A stretch of 64,000 nt of DNA, from the NCBI GenBank assembly GCA_036268405.1, contig DATAUF010000053.1, forward strand, positions 24,377 to 88,376. The letters run 5' to 3'. Every line of letters starts with the position of its first letter. Positions within the stretch are counted from its first letter, which is position 1. This stretch comes from DASZTV01 sp036268405. GTDB taxonomy: Bacteria; Actinomycetota; Actinomycetes; JAFAQI01. Position numbers and translations under genes: made by a program. The notes under the pieces were generated by a model. That model ran no database searches, was not told where the DNA came from, and worked only from the letters and a program-made list of their open reading frames with translations. Below, one piece after another: positions 42,565-50,406 of the stretch.

Positions 42565-43785
42565 GTGGCCGGTGTCATGCAGGGCGTGAAGGTGCTCGAG
42601 GTAGCCGGCTGGACGTTTGTCCCGGCTGCGGGCGCCGTGCTCGCCGACTGGGGCGCCGACGTGATCAAGATCGAGCACCCCGAGACCGGAGACCCGCAGC
42701 GCGGCCTTTCGGTCGGCGCGGTCGGCGCCAAAGGCATCGGCGGAGTCAGCTTCATCATGGAGCAGCCCAACCGCGGCAAGCGCAGCTTCGGCCTCGACAT
42801 CGCCAGCGAGCAGGGCAAGGAGATCCTGCGCAAGCTGATCGAGCAGAGCGATGTGTTCGTGACCAGCCTGCTCGCGGACTCCCTCGAGCGGCTCGGACTC
42901 GGACTCGAGGACGTTCGCAAGATCAACCCCATGATCATCTACGCGCGCGGCACCGGCCAGGGTGTGCGTGGCGAGGAAGCCACCCGCGGTGGCTACGACC
43001 TCGCGTCGTACTGGACCCGCGGTGGCATCGCCCACATGCTCAAGGACCCCGGCCAGTCCTGGCCGCCGCTCCAGCGTCCGGCGTTCGGCGACATCGTCGG
43101 CGGGTTCGCAATCGCAGCGGGGATCGCGGCCGCGCTGTTCAAGCGCGCGACCACCGGCGAGACATCGGTCGTCGACGTGTCCCTGCTCGGACTGGCGGCC
43201 TGGCAGCTCTCCCCCGACATCGTCGCGGCCGGCCTGCTGGGTGACGACAACCTGCCGCGCTTCTCCAATGCCGAGATGCCCAATCCGATCGTCAACACCT
43301 ACCCGACGAGCGACGACAGGTTCGTGGCGCTCGTGATGCTTCAGGCCGACCGGTTCTGGCCGGAGGTATGCGAGCTGATCGAACGGCCGGACTTCGTCGA
43401 CGACCCGCGGTTCGCGACGGCCGCCGCCCGCTTCGACAACCGCGTCGAGTGCGTCGAAGAGCTGCGGAAGGCGTTCCTGACCCGCCCGCTGGCCGAGTGG
43501 CGGGAGCGGATGAAGGGCCTCGAAGGAGTGTGGTCCGTGGTGCAGACACCGGGTGAGGTGCTCACGGACCCGCAGGTGGTCGCGAACGGCTACGTACGCC
43601 CGGTCAAGACCCTCGACGGGAAGACCGAGTACTCGCTGATCGCGAACCCGGTGCAGTTCGACGAGACGCCGCCGGACCTGACTCGCGCTCCCGACCACGG
43701 CCAGCACACCGACGAGATCCTTGCCGAGCTCGGCTTCGACTGGGACACGATCGTCGACCTCAAGGTCGCCTCCGTCGTCCTGTAG
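42565..43785 (+). CDS. CaiB/BaiF family (type III) CoA-transferase
   Basis: 406-aa family III CoA-transferase or 2-methylacyl-CoA racemase relative. The N-terminal VLEVAGWTFVPAAGAVLADWGADVIKIE and the catalytic Asp176 in RPAFGDIVGG are diagnostic. It moves CoA between acids via aspartyl-CoA, or epimerises an alpha-methyl centre if AMACR-like. The GTG at 42565 is chosen because GAGGGAG lies about 6 nt upstream and the protein then begins at the first conserved strand. It is a single-gene unit, convergent with a hydratase. Confidence 0.9.
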   Translation: MAGVMQGVKVLEVAGWTFVPAAGAVLADWGADVIKIEHPETGDPQRGLSVGAVGAKGIGGVSFIMEQPNRGKRSFGLDIASEQGKEILRKLIEQSDVFVTSLLADSLERLGLGLEDVRKINPMIIYARGTGQGVRGEEATRGGYDLASYWTRGGIAHMLKDPGQSWPPLQRPAFGDIVGGFAIAAGIAAALFKRATTGETSVVDVSLLGLAAWQLSPDIVAAGLLGDDNLPRFSNAEMPNPIVNTYPTSDDRFVALVMLQADRFWPEVCELIERPDFVDDPRFATAAARFDNRVECVEELRKAFLTRPLAEWRERMKGLEGVWSVVQTPGEVLTDPQVVANGYVRPVKTLDGKTEYSLIANPVQFDETPPDLTRAPDHGQHTDEILAELGFDWDTIVDLKVASVVL

Positions 43786-43803
43786 CTCGCCTCGTCGGGC
43801 GTG

Positions 43804-44598
43804 TCAGCTCTTCGCGGGCTTCTTCGACGACTTCTCGGCGAACGCCTTGGCGTTGGCCGCGACCTCCGGCAGCGTGAACGACTCGGACTCGGCGGCGAGG
43901 GCGAACGGCAGGACGTTGAGCGCAGCCCGCTGAAGATGCAGGTTGATCGCGCGCTTGGTGTCCTGGAGCGCCTGCGGCGGTTGCTTCGCGAGCTTGTGGG
44001 CGAGCGCCAGCGCTTCGTCCATCAGGGAGTCGTGGGGCACGACGCGATTGGCGAGGCCGAGCTCGACGGCCGTCTCCGCGGTGATCCGGTCTCCGGTGAA
44101 CAGATACTCCTTGGCCTTGAGGATGCTCATCATGAACGGCCAGGTGACGACTCCGCCGTCCCCCGCAACAAGGCCGACATTGACGTGCGTGTCCGCGAAG
44201 TAGGACTTGTCGGAGGCGAGCACGATGTCAGAGGTGACCGCGATGCTGCAGCCCAACCCGACGGCAGGGCCGTTGATCGCCGCGATGATCGGCAGGTGAC
44301 ACGACAGCATCTGGTCGATGAGCATCCTCGCGCTGCGAATGCTGACGTGGCGATGCTCGGGCTCGGCGACATTCCGCAGGAAGCCGGGCACGTCACCACC
44401 GGCGGAGAACGCGCGACCGGCGCCGGTGATCACGACCGCCCGCGCCTCCTCGTCGCGCATGATGTGCATCCACACGTTGATCAGTGCCTCGTGCAAGGGA
44501 TCCGTCATCGCGTTGAGCATGTCCGGGTCGTTGAGCGTGACGATGCGCACCGGGCCGTCCGACTCGACTTGCAGAATGCCGTCAAACCCGTACGTCAT
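43804..44598 (-). CDS. Enoyl-CoA hydratase/isomerase family protein
   Basis: 264-aa crotonase with oxyanion segments GAGRAFSAGGDVPGF near residue 60 and NGPAVGLGCS near 104, and Asp in GLVAGDGGVV near 142 where an acid is expected. The C-terminus is Lys/Ala/Ser-rich. AAGGAG lies 4 nt before the ATG inside a palindromic AT-rich element. The thiolase gene is 50 bp upstream on the same strand, so the two may be co-transcribed. Confidence 0.88.
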   Translation of the reverse strand: MTYGFDGILQVESDGPVRIVTLNDPDMLNAMTDPLHEALINVWMHIMRDEEARAVVITGAGRAFSAGGDVPGFLRNVAEPEHRHVSIRSARMLIDQMLSCHLPIIAAINGPAVGLGCSIAVTSDIVLASDKSYFADTHVNVGLVAGDGGVVTWPFMMSILKAKEYLFTGDRITAETAVELGLANRVVPHDSLMDEALALAHKLAKQPPQALQDTKRAINLHLQRAALNVLPFALAAESESFTLPEVAANAKAFAEKSSKKPAKS

Positions 44599-44603
44599 GG
44601 GAC

Positions 44604-44619
44604 TCCTTATATATAGGGA
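44604..44619 (-). promoter_or_regulatory. AT-rich near-palindrome at the hydratase start
   Basis: TCCTTATATATAGGGA is an inverted repeat with one mismatch. On the minus strand it holds TATATA, a possible -10, and AAGGAG, the ribosome site of the hydratase gene at 44598. Promoter and ribosome site are nearly superimposed, giving a very short leader if used. Confidence 0.35.
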
Positions 44620-44648
44620 TGCGGTTCAGACGTGGAAGGGTGCGGATC

Positions 44649-45875
44649 TCAGAGCCGCTCGACGACGGTCGCCGTACCCATGCCACCGCCGGTGCACATG
44701 ACGACGAGGCCGGTGCTCAGGTCGCGACGCTCGAGCTCGTCGACGACCGTCTCCAGCAACATCACACCGGTCGCACCGATCGGGTGTCCGAGCGCGATCG
44801 CGCCGCCGTTGACGTTCACCTTGTCGGGATCGATCGACAGGTCCCGCATCGCCTTCATCGGGATCGCCGCGAATGCCTCGTTGATCTCCCACAGATCGAT
44901 GTCGGCCACCGTCATGCCGGCCTTCGCGAGGACCTTCTCGACCGCCGGGGTCGGAGCGGTCAGCATCAGCACCGGGTCGGCGCCGGCAACGGCGGTCGCG
45001 CGGAACCTCGCCCGCCCGGCCAGGCCACGCGAGCGCGCCCAATCAGGCGAGGCCACCAGCATGGCCGCGGCGCCATCCACGACGCCGGAGGAGTTACCGC
45101 CATGGTGAACGTGGTCGACGGCATCGATGCCGTCGAAGTACTCGACGCACATCTGGTCGAACGTCTGTGGGAACCCCTCGACCAGGGCGCTGCCCATCGC
45201 GGCGAACGACGGCTTCAGACCCGCTAGCGCGTCGGCGCTCGTGCCAGGCCGCGGGAACTCGTCGCGGTCGAGCGCGACCGACCCGTCCTCGTTGACGACC
45301 GCGATCAGGCTCCGGTCGAACCGACCGTCGGACATCGCCTTCGCCGCGCGGTCCTGGCTGGTCACGCCGTACTGGTCGACGTCGCTGCGGGTGAAGCCCT
45401 CGAGCGTCGCGATCACGTCGGCGCTGATCCCCTGCGGCACGATTGGGTAGCGCTGCCCGAGTGCGGCGTTCTGGCCGAGCATCGTCGGCTCACCCACCCC
45501 GGACCAGCGCGACATCGACTCGACCCCGCCGGCGACCACGGCGTCCTGATGACCCGACATCACGCCCATCGCAGCGAAGGTGGCCGCCTGCTGGGCGGAC
45601 CCGCAGTAGCGGTTCAACGTCATCCCGGGCGTCTCGACCGGCCACCCGGCATGGAGCACCGCAAGGCGCCCGATGCACGCACCGTGATCACCGCCGAACT
45701 CGGCGTTTCCGACCACGACGTCGTCGAGATCGCGCGGATCGACCGCGTTGCGCTCGACCAGAGCGTTGAGCGTCTGCGCGAGAAGCTCCTGCGGATGCAG
45801 ATGATGAAGCGCGCCGGTCGACTTGCCCTTGCCCCGCGGCGTGCGAACCCCGTCGATGATCCACGCATCGGCCAC
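44649..45875 (-). CDS. Acetyl-CoA acetyltransferase (thiolase) with full catalytic set
   Basis: 408-aa degradative-type thiolase. Nucleophile Cys91 in LNRYCGSAQQA, His364 in GHPIGATG and Cys394 in CTGGGMGTA are all present. It cleaves 3-oxoacyl-CoA with CoA to acetyl-CoA (or propionyl-CoA) and a shortened acyl-CoA. It starts at a GTG at 45875 with AAGGAGG 8 nt upstream. It is divergent from the ACAD/SDR/ACAD operon across a GTTAAC-bearing promoter region and is the only canonical FadA-type thiolase in the window. Confidence 0.93.
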   Translation of the reverse strand: MADAWIIDGVRTPRGKGKSTGALHHLHPQELLAQTLNALVERNAVDPRDLDDVVVGNAEFGGDHGACIGRLAVLHAGWPVETPGMTLNRYCGSAQQAATFAAMGVMSGHQDAVVAGGVESMSRWSGVGEPTMLGQNAALGQRYPIVPQGISADVIATLEGFTRSDVDQYGVTSQDRAAKAMSDGRFDRSLIAVVNEDGSVALDRDEFPRPGTSADALAGLKPSFAAMGSALVEGFPQTFDQMCVEYFDGIDAVDHVHHGGNSSGVVDGAAAMLVASPDWARSRGLAGRARFRATAVAGADPVLMLTAPTPAVEKVLAKAGMTVADIDLWEINEAFAAIPMKAMRDLSIDPDKVNVNGGAIALGHPIGATGVMLLETVVDELERRDLSTGLVVMCTGGGMGTATVVERL

Positions 45876-45924
45876 GACAGGCCTCCTTGGTTGCCAGGCG
45901 CAATACCGCTATATCTTTACACGG

Positions 45925-45930
45925 GTTAAC
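45925..45930. promoter_or_regulatory. GTTAAC site in divergent promoter region
   Basis: GTTAAC lies between the thiolase (minus) and the ACAD operon (plus), just downstream of TATATCTTTAC, which holds candidate -10 hexamers for the plus-strand operon. The position is similar to the GTTAAC sites at 23263, 42522 and 52704. Confidence 0.32.
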
Positions 45931-45946
45931 CAGAAAGGAAGGGTCG

Positions 45947-47044
45947 ATGGGAAGCACGCAGCCGGTCCTGCTGCGTCCCGAGCACGACGAGCTTCGGACC
46001 AGCGTGCGGAAGTTCCTCGCTGACACCTCCCCCGAGCCCGCGGTGCGCGCGGTGATGGAGACGAGCCAGGGCTACGACTCGAACGTGTGGCGCCGAGCCT
46101 GCGCCGAGCTCGGACTTGCCGCGCTGACGGTGCCCGAGCAGTACGGCGGGAGCGGCTACTCCTTCGTCGAGGCCGGGGTCGTTCTGGAGGAGTCCGGCCG
46201 CGTCCTGTGGCCCTCGCCGTTCTTCGCCACGACGGTGCTCGCCACGACCGCCCTGCTTGCCAGCGGGGACACTTCAGCCGCCGCAGACTTCCTACCGGCG
46301 ATCGCGTCCGGCGGGCTCCGCGCGACGGTGGCCACCTCCGGCGCGCTGCACGCCGCACCGACGAGCGACGGCTGGCAGGTCACGGGTGCATCGGCATATG
46401 TCGTCGACGGACACACCGCCGAGCTGATTCTCGTGCTCGCCGAGACCGAGACCGGTCTGTCGTTGTTCGCGGTCGACGGCCACGCGTCGGGGCTCACCCG
46501 CGAGGCACAGTCGACCATGGACCTGACCCGCAAGCTCGCCAAGTTGCGCTTCGATGCGGCGCCCGCCCGGTTGATCGGCAGCGCGGGCAGCGGCACCGAC
46601 CTCCGCGAACGGGTACTCGCCGTTGCCGCCGTCGGCCTCGCCGCCGAGCAGGTCGGAGGAGCCCAGCGGGTGCTCGAGCTCACCGTCGACTACGTCAAGG
46701 AACGCAAGCAGTTCGGCCGGGCCATCGGATCGTTCCAGGCGGTGAAGCACCGCTGTGCTGACATGCTCGTCGATGTGGAGTCCGCTCGGTCCGTCATGGT
46801 GCACGCACTCTGGGCGGTCGCAGCGGACAGCGACGAGCTCGCCGAGGACGCCGCGGTGGCGAAGGTGTTCTGCTCGGATGCATTCCTGTCCTGCGCCGGA
46901 GCCGCCATCCAGCTGCACGGCGGCATCGGCTTCACTTGGGAGCACCCGGCACACTTGTTCTTCAAGCGGGCGAAGTCCGGCCAGCTGATGTTCGGTGACC
47001 CGGTGCACCACCGGCGACTGCTCGGCGACCTACTCGAGCTCTGA
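45947..47044 (+). CDS. Acyl-CoA dehydrogenase, short-type subunit
   Basis: 365-aa ACAD with ERKQFGRAIGSFQAVKHRCADM near residue 250 and HGGIGFTWEHPAHLFFKR near 325, very similar in these parts to the subunits at 21090 and 33773. AAGGAAGG precedes the ATG at 45947. It probably pairs with the long ACAD at 47989; an SDR gene lies between them, an arrangement unlike the directly adjacent pairs elsewhere here. Confidence 0.84.
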   Translation: MGSTQPVLLRPEHDELRTSVRKFLADTSPEPAVRAVMETSQGYDSNVWRRACAELGLAALTVPEQYGGSGYSFVEAGVVLEESGRVLWPSPFFATTVLATTALLASGDTSAAADFLPAIASGGLRATVATSGALHAAPTSDGWQVTGASAYVVDGHTAELILVLAETETGLSLFAVDGHASGLTREAQSTMDLTRKLAKLRFDAAPARLIGSAGSGTDLRERVLAVAAVGLAAEQVGGAQRVLELTVDYVKERKQFGRAIGSFQAVKHRCADMLVDVESARSVMVHALWAVAADSDELAEDAAVAKVFCSDAFLSCAGAAIQLHGGIGFTWEHPAHLFFKRAKSGQLMFGDPVHHRRLLGDLLEL

Positions 47045-47069
47045 ACCAACCGAAGGAGACTGCACAACC

Positions 47070-47987
47070 ATGAACGGTGTCGTCGACGGACGCGTTGTCA
47101 TAGTGACGGGCGCGGGCAACGGGATCGGCCGCGAGCACGCACTGCTGTTCGCCCGGGAGGGTGCGAAGGTCGTCGTCAACGACCTCGGTGGCTCACGGGA
47201 TGGCACCGGCGGGTCGAGCGGCCCGGCCCAGGCCGTGGCCGACGAGATCAAGGCCATGGGTGGCGAGGCCGTCGCCAGCACCGATGACATCTCGACGTGG
47301 GCCGGCGCGGAGGGTCTGGTCGCAACCGCGATCGACACCTTCGGCGGTCTCGACGTCCTCGTCAACAACGCCGGCATCCTGCGCGACCGGATGCTGGTCA
47401 ACATGACGGAGGCGGAGTGGGACGCCGTCATCGCAGTGCACCTCAAGGGCACGTTCGGCCCTGCTCGGATCGCGGCCGCCTACTGGCGGGACCAGTCCAA
47501 GGCGGGCAACCAGCCCGATGCCCGGATCATCAACACCACCTCGCCGTCCGGGCTCTTCGGCAACCTCGGCCAGACCAACTACGGGGCAGCGAAGGCCGGG
47601 ATCGCGGCGTTCACGACCATCGCCGCCGGCGAGCTCGGCCGGTACGGCGTGACGGTCAACGCGATCGCACCGACCGCGCTGACCCGCATGACCGAGGACC
47701 TCGGCGGGTTCGAGACGATGGACGAGGCCATGAAGGCATCGGTGGCTCCCGACAAGATCTCGCCACTCGTCGTCTGGCTCGGCAGCGTGCAGTCCTCCGA
47801 GGTCACCGGGCGGGTGTTCGGGGTGTGGGGCAACAAGATCTCGGTGGCGGAAGGATGGGTGTACGGCCCGAGCATCAGCCGCGACGAGAAGTGGCAGCCA
47901 GGCGAGCTCGGCGAGATCATCCCGGGCATGGTCCGTGACGCGGCGACGAATGCCGACATGACCGGCGCGCGGGTCGCGACTTCCTGA
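47070..47987 (+). CDS. SDR oxidoreductase, MFE-2-like (3R)-hydroxyacyl-CoA dehydrogenase type
   Basis: 305-aa SDR: TGAGNGIGREHAL near residue 13, VVVNDLGGSRDG near 34, NNAGI near 98, Ser in NTTSPSG near 157 and YGAAK near 172. It is the third MFE-2-like SDR of the window. GAAGGAG lies 11 nt before the ATG at 47070. Flanked by two ACAD genes in one operon, it should act on the hydroxyacyl-CoA formed after dehydrogenation and hydration. Confidence 0.86.
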   Translation: MNGVVDGRVVIVTGAGNGIGREHALLFAREGAKVVVNDLGGSRDGTGGSSGPAQAVADEIKAMGGEAVASTDDISTWAGAEGLVATAIDTFGGLDVLVNNAGILRDRMLVNMTEAEWDAVIAVHLKGTFGPARIAAAYWRDQSKAGNQPDARIINTTSPSGLFGNLGQTNYGAAKAGIAAFTTIAAGELGRYGVTVNAIAPTALTRMTEDLGGFETMDEAMKASVAPDKISPLVVWLGSVQSSEVTGRVFGVWGNKISVAEGWVYGPSISRDEKWQPGELGEIIPGMVRDAATNADMTGARVATS

Positions 47988-47988
47988 C

Positions 47989-49176
47989 ATGGGCGTGGCC
48001 GGCCAAGCAGAGGTCGACGCGGCGCTGGCAGCGCTGCTCGGCTCGGTTGACCTCACGGGCGACCCGACCGCGTTCCTCGGCGCGCAGTACGACGCCGGTC
48101 TCGCGTGGGTCTCGTTCCCGGTCGGGCTGGGCGGGCTTGGCATCAGCGTCGAGTGGCAGGCCTACGTCAACGAGCGAGTGGCCGCGGCAGGGGGGCCCAG
48201 CGGCTTTGCCGGCAACCCACTCGGCTACGGCATGGGCGGGCCGACCGTACTGGCACACGGCACCCCGGAACAACAGCAGCGGCTCCTTCGCCCGCTGTTC
48301 ACCGGCGAGGAGATCTGGTGCCAGCTGTTCAGCGAGCCGAGTGCGGGTTCGGACCTCGCCAATGTCTCGACGCGGGCGCGCCAGGACGGCGACGAGTGGG
48401 TCATCGACGGTCAGAAGGTATGGACCTCCTGGGGCCACGTCGCGCGCTGGGGGATGCTCCTCGCCCGCACCGACCCCGACGTTCCCAAGCATCGTGGACT
48501 CACCTACTTCGTCTGCGACATGCAAGCGCCCGGGGTCGAGGTCCGGCCGTTGCGGCAGATGACGGGGAACGCGGAGTTCAACGAGGTCTACTTCACCGAG
48601 GCGCGGATCTCCGACGCGATGCGACTCGACGTCGTAGGAGGCGGTTGGGGCGTCGCACTCACCACCTTGTCCAACGAGCGCTACATGCTCTCGGAAGGCC
48701 TGTCGGCCGAGCCGGCACTTGCTGCGGCGGTCGAGCTGTGGCGCGCCCGTGTCGACCAGGACTCTGCCGAGGCGGTCGTCCTGCGAGACCGTCTCGTCGA
48801 TCTGCACGTCCGGATTCGGGCCAACCGCCTGACCATGCGCCGCGGCGATGCTTTGCGCGACGCCGGCGACGTAGGTCCGCAGGGCTCGATCGCGAAGCTC
48901 AACACCGTACGGCTCAATCAGGCCGCGACCGAGCTGTGTGTCGATCTGCTCGGCGAGGAGGGCATGCTGTTCGGCAGCTACTCACTCGCCGATTCCCATC
49001 TCAGCGACTACGGCTACGACACCCCGATGCGTGCCTATCTGCGTGCCCGTGCGAACTCGATCGAGGGCGGCACGTCGGAGATCCTGCACAACATCCTCGG
49101 CGAGCGGGTGCTCGGCCTTCCCGCCGAACCGCGGGTCGACAAGGACATCTCCTGGCGCGAGGCAGCGACGAGGTAA
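47989..49176 (+). CDS. Acyl-CoA dehydrogenase, long-type subunit
   Basis: 395-aa ACAD: CQLFSEPSAGSDLANVSTRA near residue 116, IDGQKVWTSWGHVARW near 144, and a tail IEGGTSEILHNILGERVLGLP. The N-terminal helix bundle is shortened compared with the 379-408-aa relatives. The ATG follows the SDR stop by one base. It is the probable partner of the 45947 product and ends the operon 42 bp before the next promoter. Confidence 0.87.
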   Translation: MGVAGQAEVDAALAALLGSVDLTGDPTAFLGAQYDAGLAWVSFPVGLGGLGISVEWQAYVNERVAAAGGPSGFAGNPLGYGMGGPTVLAHGTPEQQQRLLRPLFTGEEIWCQLFSEPSAGSDLANVSTRARQDGDEWVIDGQKVWTSWGHVARWGMLLARTDPDVPKHRGLTYFVCDMQAPGVEVRPLRQMTGNAEFNEVYFTEARISDAMRLDVVGGGWGVALTTLSNERYMLSEGLSAEPALAAAVELWRARVDQDSAEAVVLRDRLVDLHVRIRANRLTMRRGDALRDAGDVGPQGSIAKLNTVRLNQAATELCVDLLGEEGMLFGSYSLADSHLSDYGYDTPMRAYLRARANSIEGGTSEILHNILGERVLGLPAEPRVDKDISWREAATR

Positions 49177-49206
49177 GTCGCTGCAGTCGTACATCTCACT
49201 TCGGCC

Positions 49207-49212
49207 TATCAT
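49207..49212 (+). promoter_or_regulatory. -10 element of a probable leaderless promoter
   Basis: TATCAT is followed by 6 nt (CTAACT) and the ATG at 49219. No ribosome site precedes the ATG. The region upstream (TGAGATGTACGA on the minus strand near 49190) loosely resembles the element at 33727 but with a base inserted, so I do not count it as a copy. Confidence 0.45.
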
Positions 49213-49218
49213 CTAACT

Positions 49219-50406
49219 ATGACCGCTCGACTCCAGGCTCTCGCGACCTATGTCCCGTGCTGGGGCGACGAGCGTCGGCGCACCGCCGGTCCGGACGAGG
49301 ATGCGATCACGATGGCGGTCGCTGCGGGGCGCGCCGCGATCACAGCCGCGGGCAGGCCGGTCGACCGCGTCGTGCTGGTGACCCGCGACCTGCCCACTCT
49401 CGAAGGCAGCGCAGAGGCTGTCCTGATCGCAGGGCTTGACCTCGGGAGCGACGTGCTCGCGACGATCGTGGTCGGCGGTGCGCCCGCCGCGTTGGACCTG
49501 GCGGCCTCGGCCGACCCCGGCACACTCGCCATCGCCGTCGACGTGAGCGGTGCCGCAGGTGCGGCGGCGGTCGTGGTCGGCGGGACAGACGGCGCCACGC
49601 TCGAGGCGTGGACTCGCATCGAGCGCAGCCTGCCGGTACTCGTCCGGGATGCCCAGGGCGAGGTCTTCGACTACGCCGATCCGCGTCTTCTGCGAGTCCG
49701 TGGTGTCGGCGCCGCGATGACCGCACTGGGTCTGGACACGAAGCCCGTCGCGGTTGCCGGACTCTCGGCCAAAGACGCGGCGAGCTACGTCGAGGGCAAG
49801 CCCGCACATCCGCCAACCACGGGAGCGTCGTCGGCACTGTTCGCCCTTGCCTGCGCTCTCGACGCCAACGCCTCCGGGACGGTCGTAGCCACCGAGCAAG
49901 GCACAGCGACCGCGGCGAGACTCACCGCGGGCCGCACCGCGCGTGCAACCCACAGCCCGGCGCCGCGAGCCCTGCCGAAGCGGCGCAGCATCGCCGATGC
50001 CGACATCAAGATCTCCCTGCCCGCTTACGAGCGAGCGTTCGACGGCAAGGTACGACTTGCGGCCGGGCAGTGCTCCAAATGCGGCAACCTCGACCTCCCC
50101 CAGCGCTACCGGTGCTCGGAGTGCGGCGCGGAGGCAAGCTCGTCGCTGGCCGCACTCCCTCGCGACGCGACCGTCTACACGGCGGTCAGCGTCCACGTCC
50201 CGGTGCCTGGGTTGTTGACGCCGTACGACCTGGCGATCGTCAACCTCGGCGACAGCGGCGTCAGGTTGCTCGCACCGGTCACCGATGCCGAGCCGGGGAC
50301 CACGTTGATCGGCGACAGCGGCAGCGTGGTTCTGCGCCGGATCGCGGTCCGGGCGGGTGTCCCCGACTACGGATACGCATTCGTCCCGGCGGAGGGAGCA
50401 CGATGA
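49219..50406 (+). CDS. Thiolase-fold (HMG-CoA synthase/KAS III-like) protein fused to a DUF35 Zn-ribbon/OB domain
   Basis: 395-aa two-domain protein. Residues 1-250 have the pattern of a shortened HMG-CoA synthase/ketoacyl-synthase III fold (AAGRAAITAAGRPVDRVV, TIVVGGAPAALDLAA), but the active-site Cys is missing from the GG-containing loop. Residues 255-395 are a DUF35 module with Cys285, Cys288, Cys299 and Cys302 and an OB-fold. It is coupled by ATGA to a true SCP-x-type thiolase. In archaea, HMG-CoA synthase, thiolase and DUF35 form a complex that channels acetoacetyl-CoA; here a synthase-like scaffold and DUF35 are one chain. A scaffold or partner role is inferred. Confidence 0.78.
   Translation: MTARLQALATYVPCWGDERRRTAGPDEDAITMAVAAGRAAITAAGRPVDRVVLVTRDLPTLEGSAEAVLIAGLDLGSDVLATIVVGGAPAALDLAASADPGTLAIAVDVSGAAGAAAVVVGGTDGATLEAWTRIERSLPVLVRDAQGEVFDYADPRLLRVRGVGAAMTALGLDTKPVAVAGLSAKDAASYVEGKPAHPPTTGASSALFALACALDANASGTVVATEQGTATAARLTAGRTARATHSPAPRALPKRRSIADADIKISLPAYERAFDGKVRLAAGQCSKCGNLDLPQRYRCSECGAEASSSLAALPRDATVYTAVSVHVPVPGLLTPYDLAIVNLGDSGVRLLAPVTDAEPGTTLIGDSGSVVLRRIAVRAGVPDYGYAFVPAEGAR

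Noticed and set aside
42523..43707. 394-codon open frame antisense to the type III CoA-transferase
   Set aside because: No recognisable domain; long antisense frames are expected at high G+C third positions, and the sense frame has the catalytic Asp motif.
49185..49203. Third copy of the TGAATGAGATA element
   Set aside because: Only GAAGTGAGATGTACGA is present, requiring an inserted base and a substitution; too weak to count.
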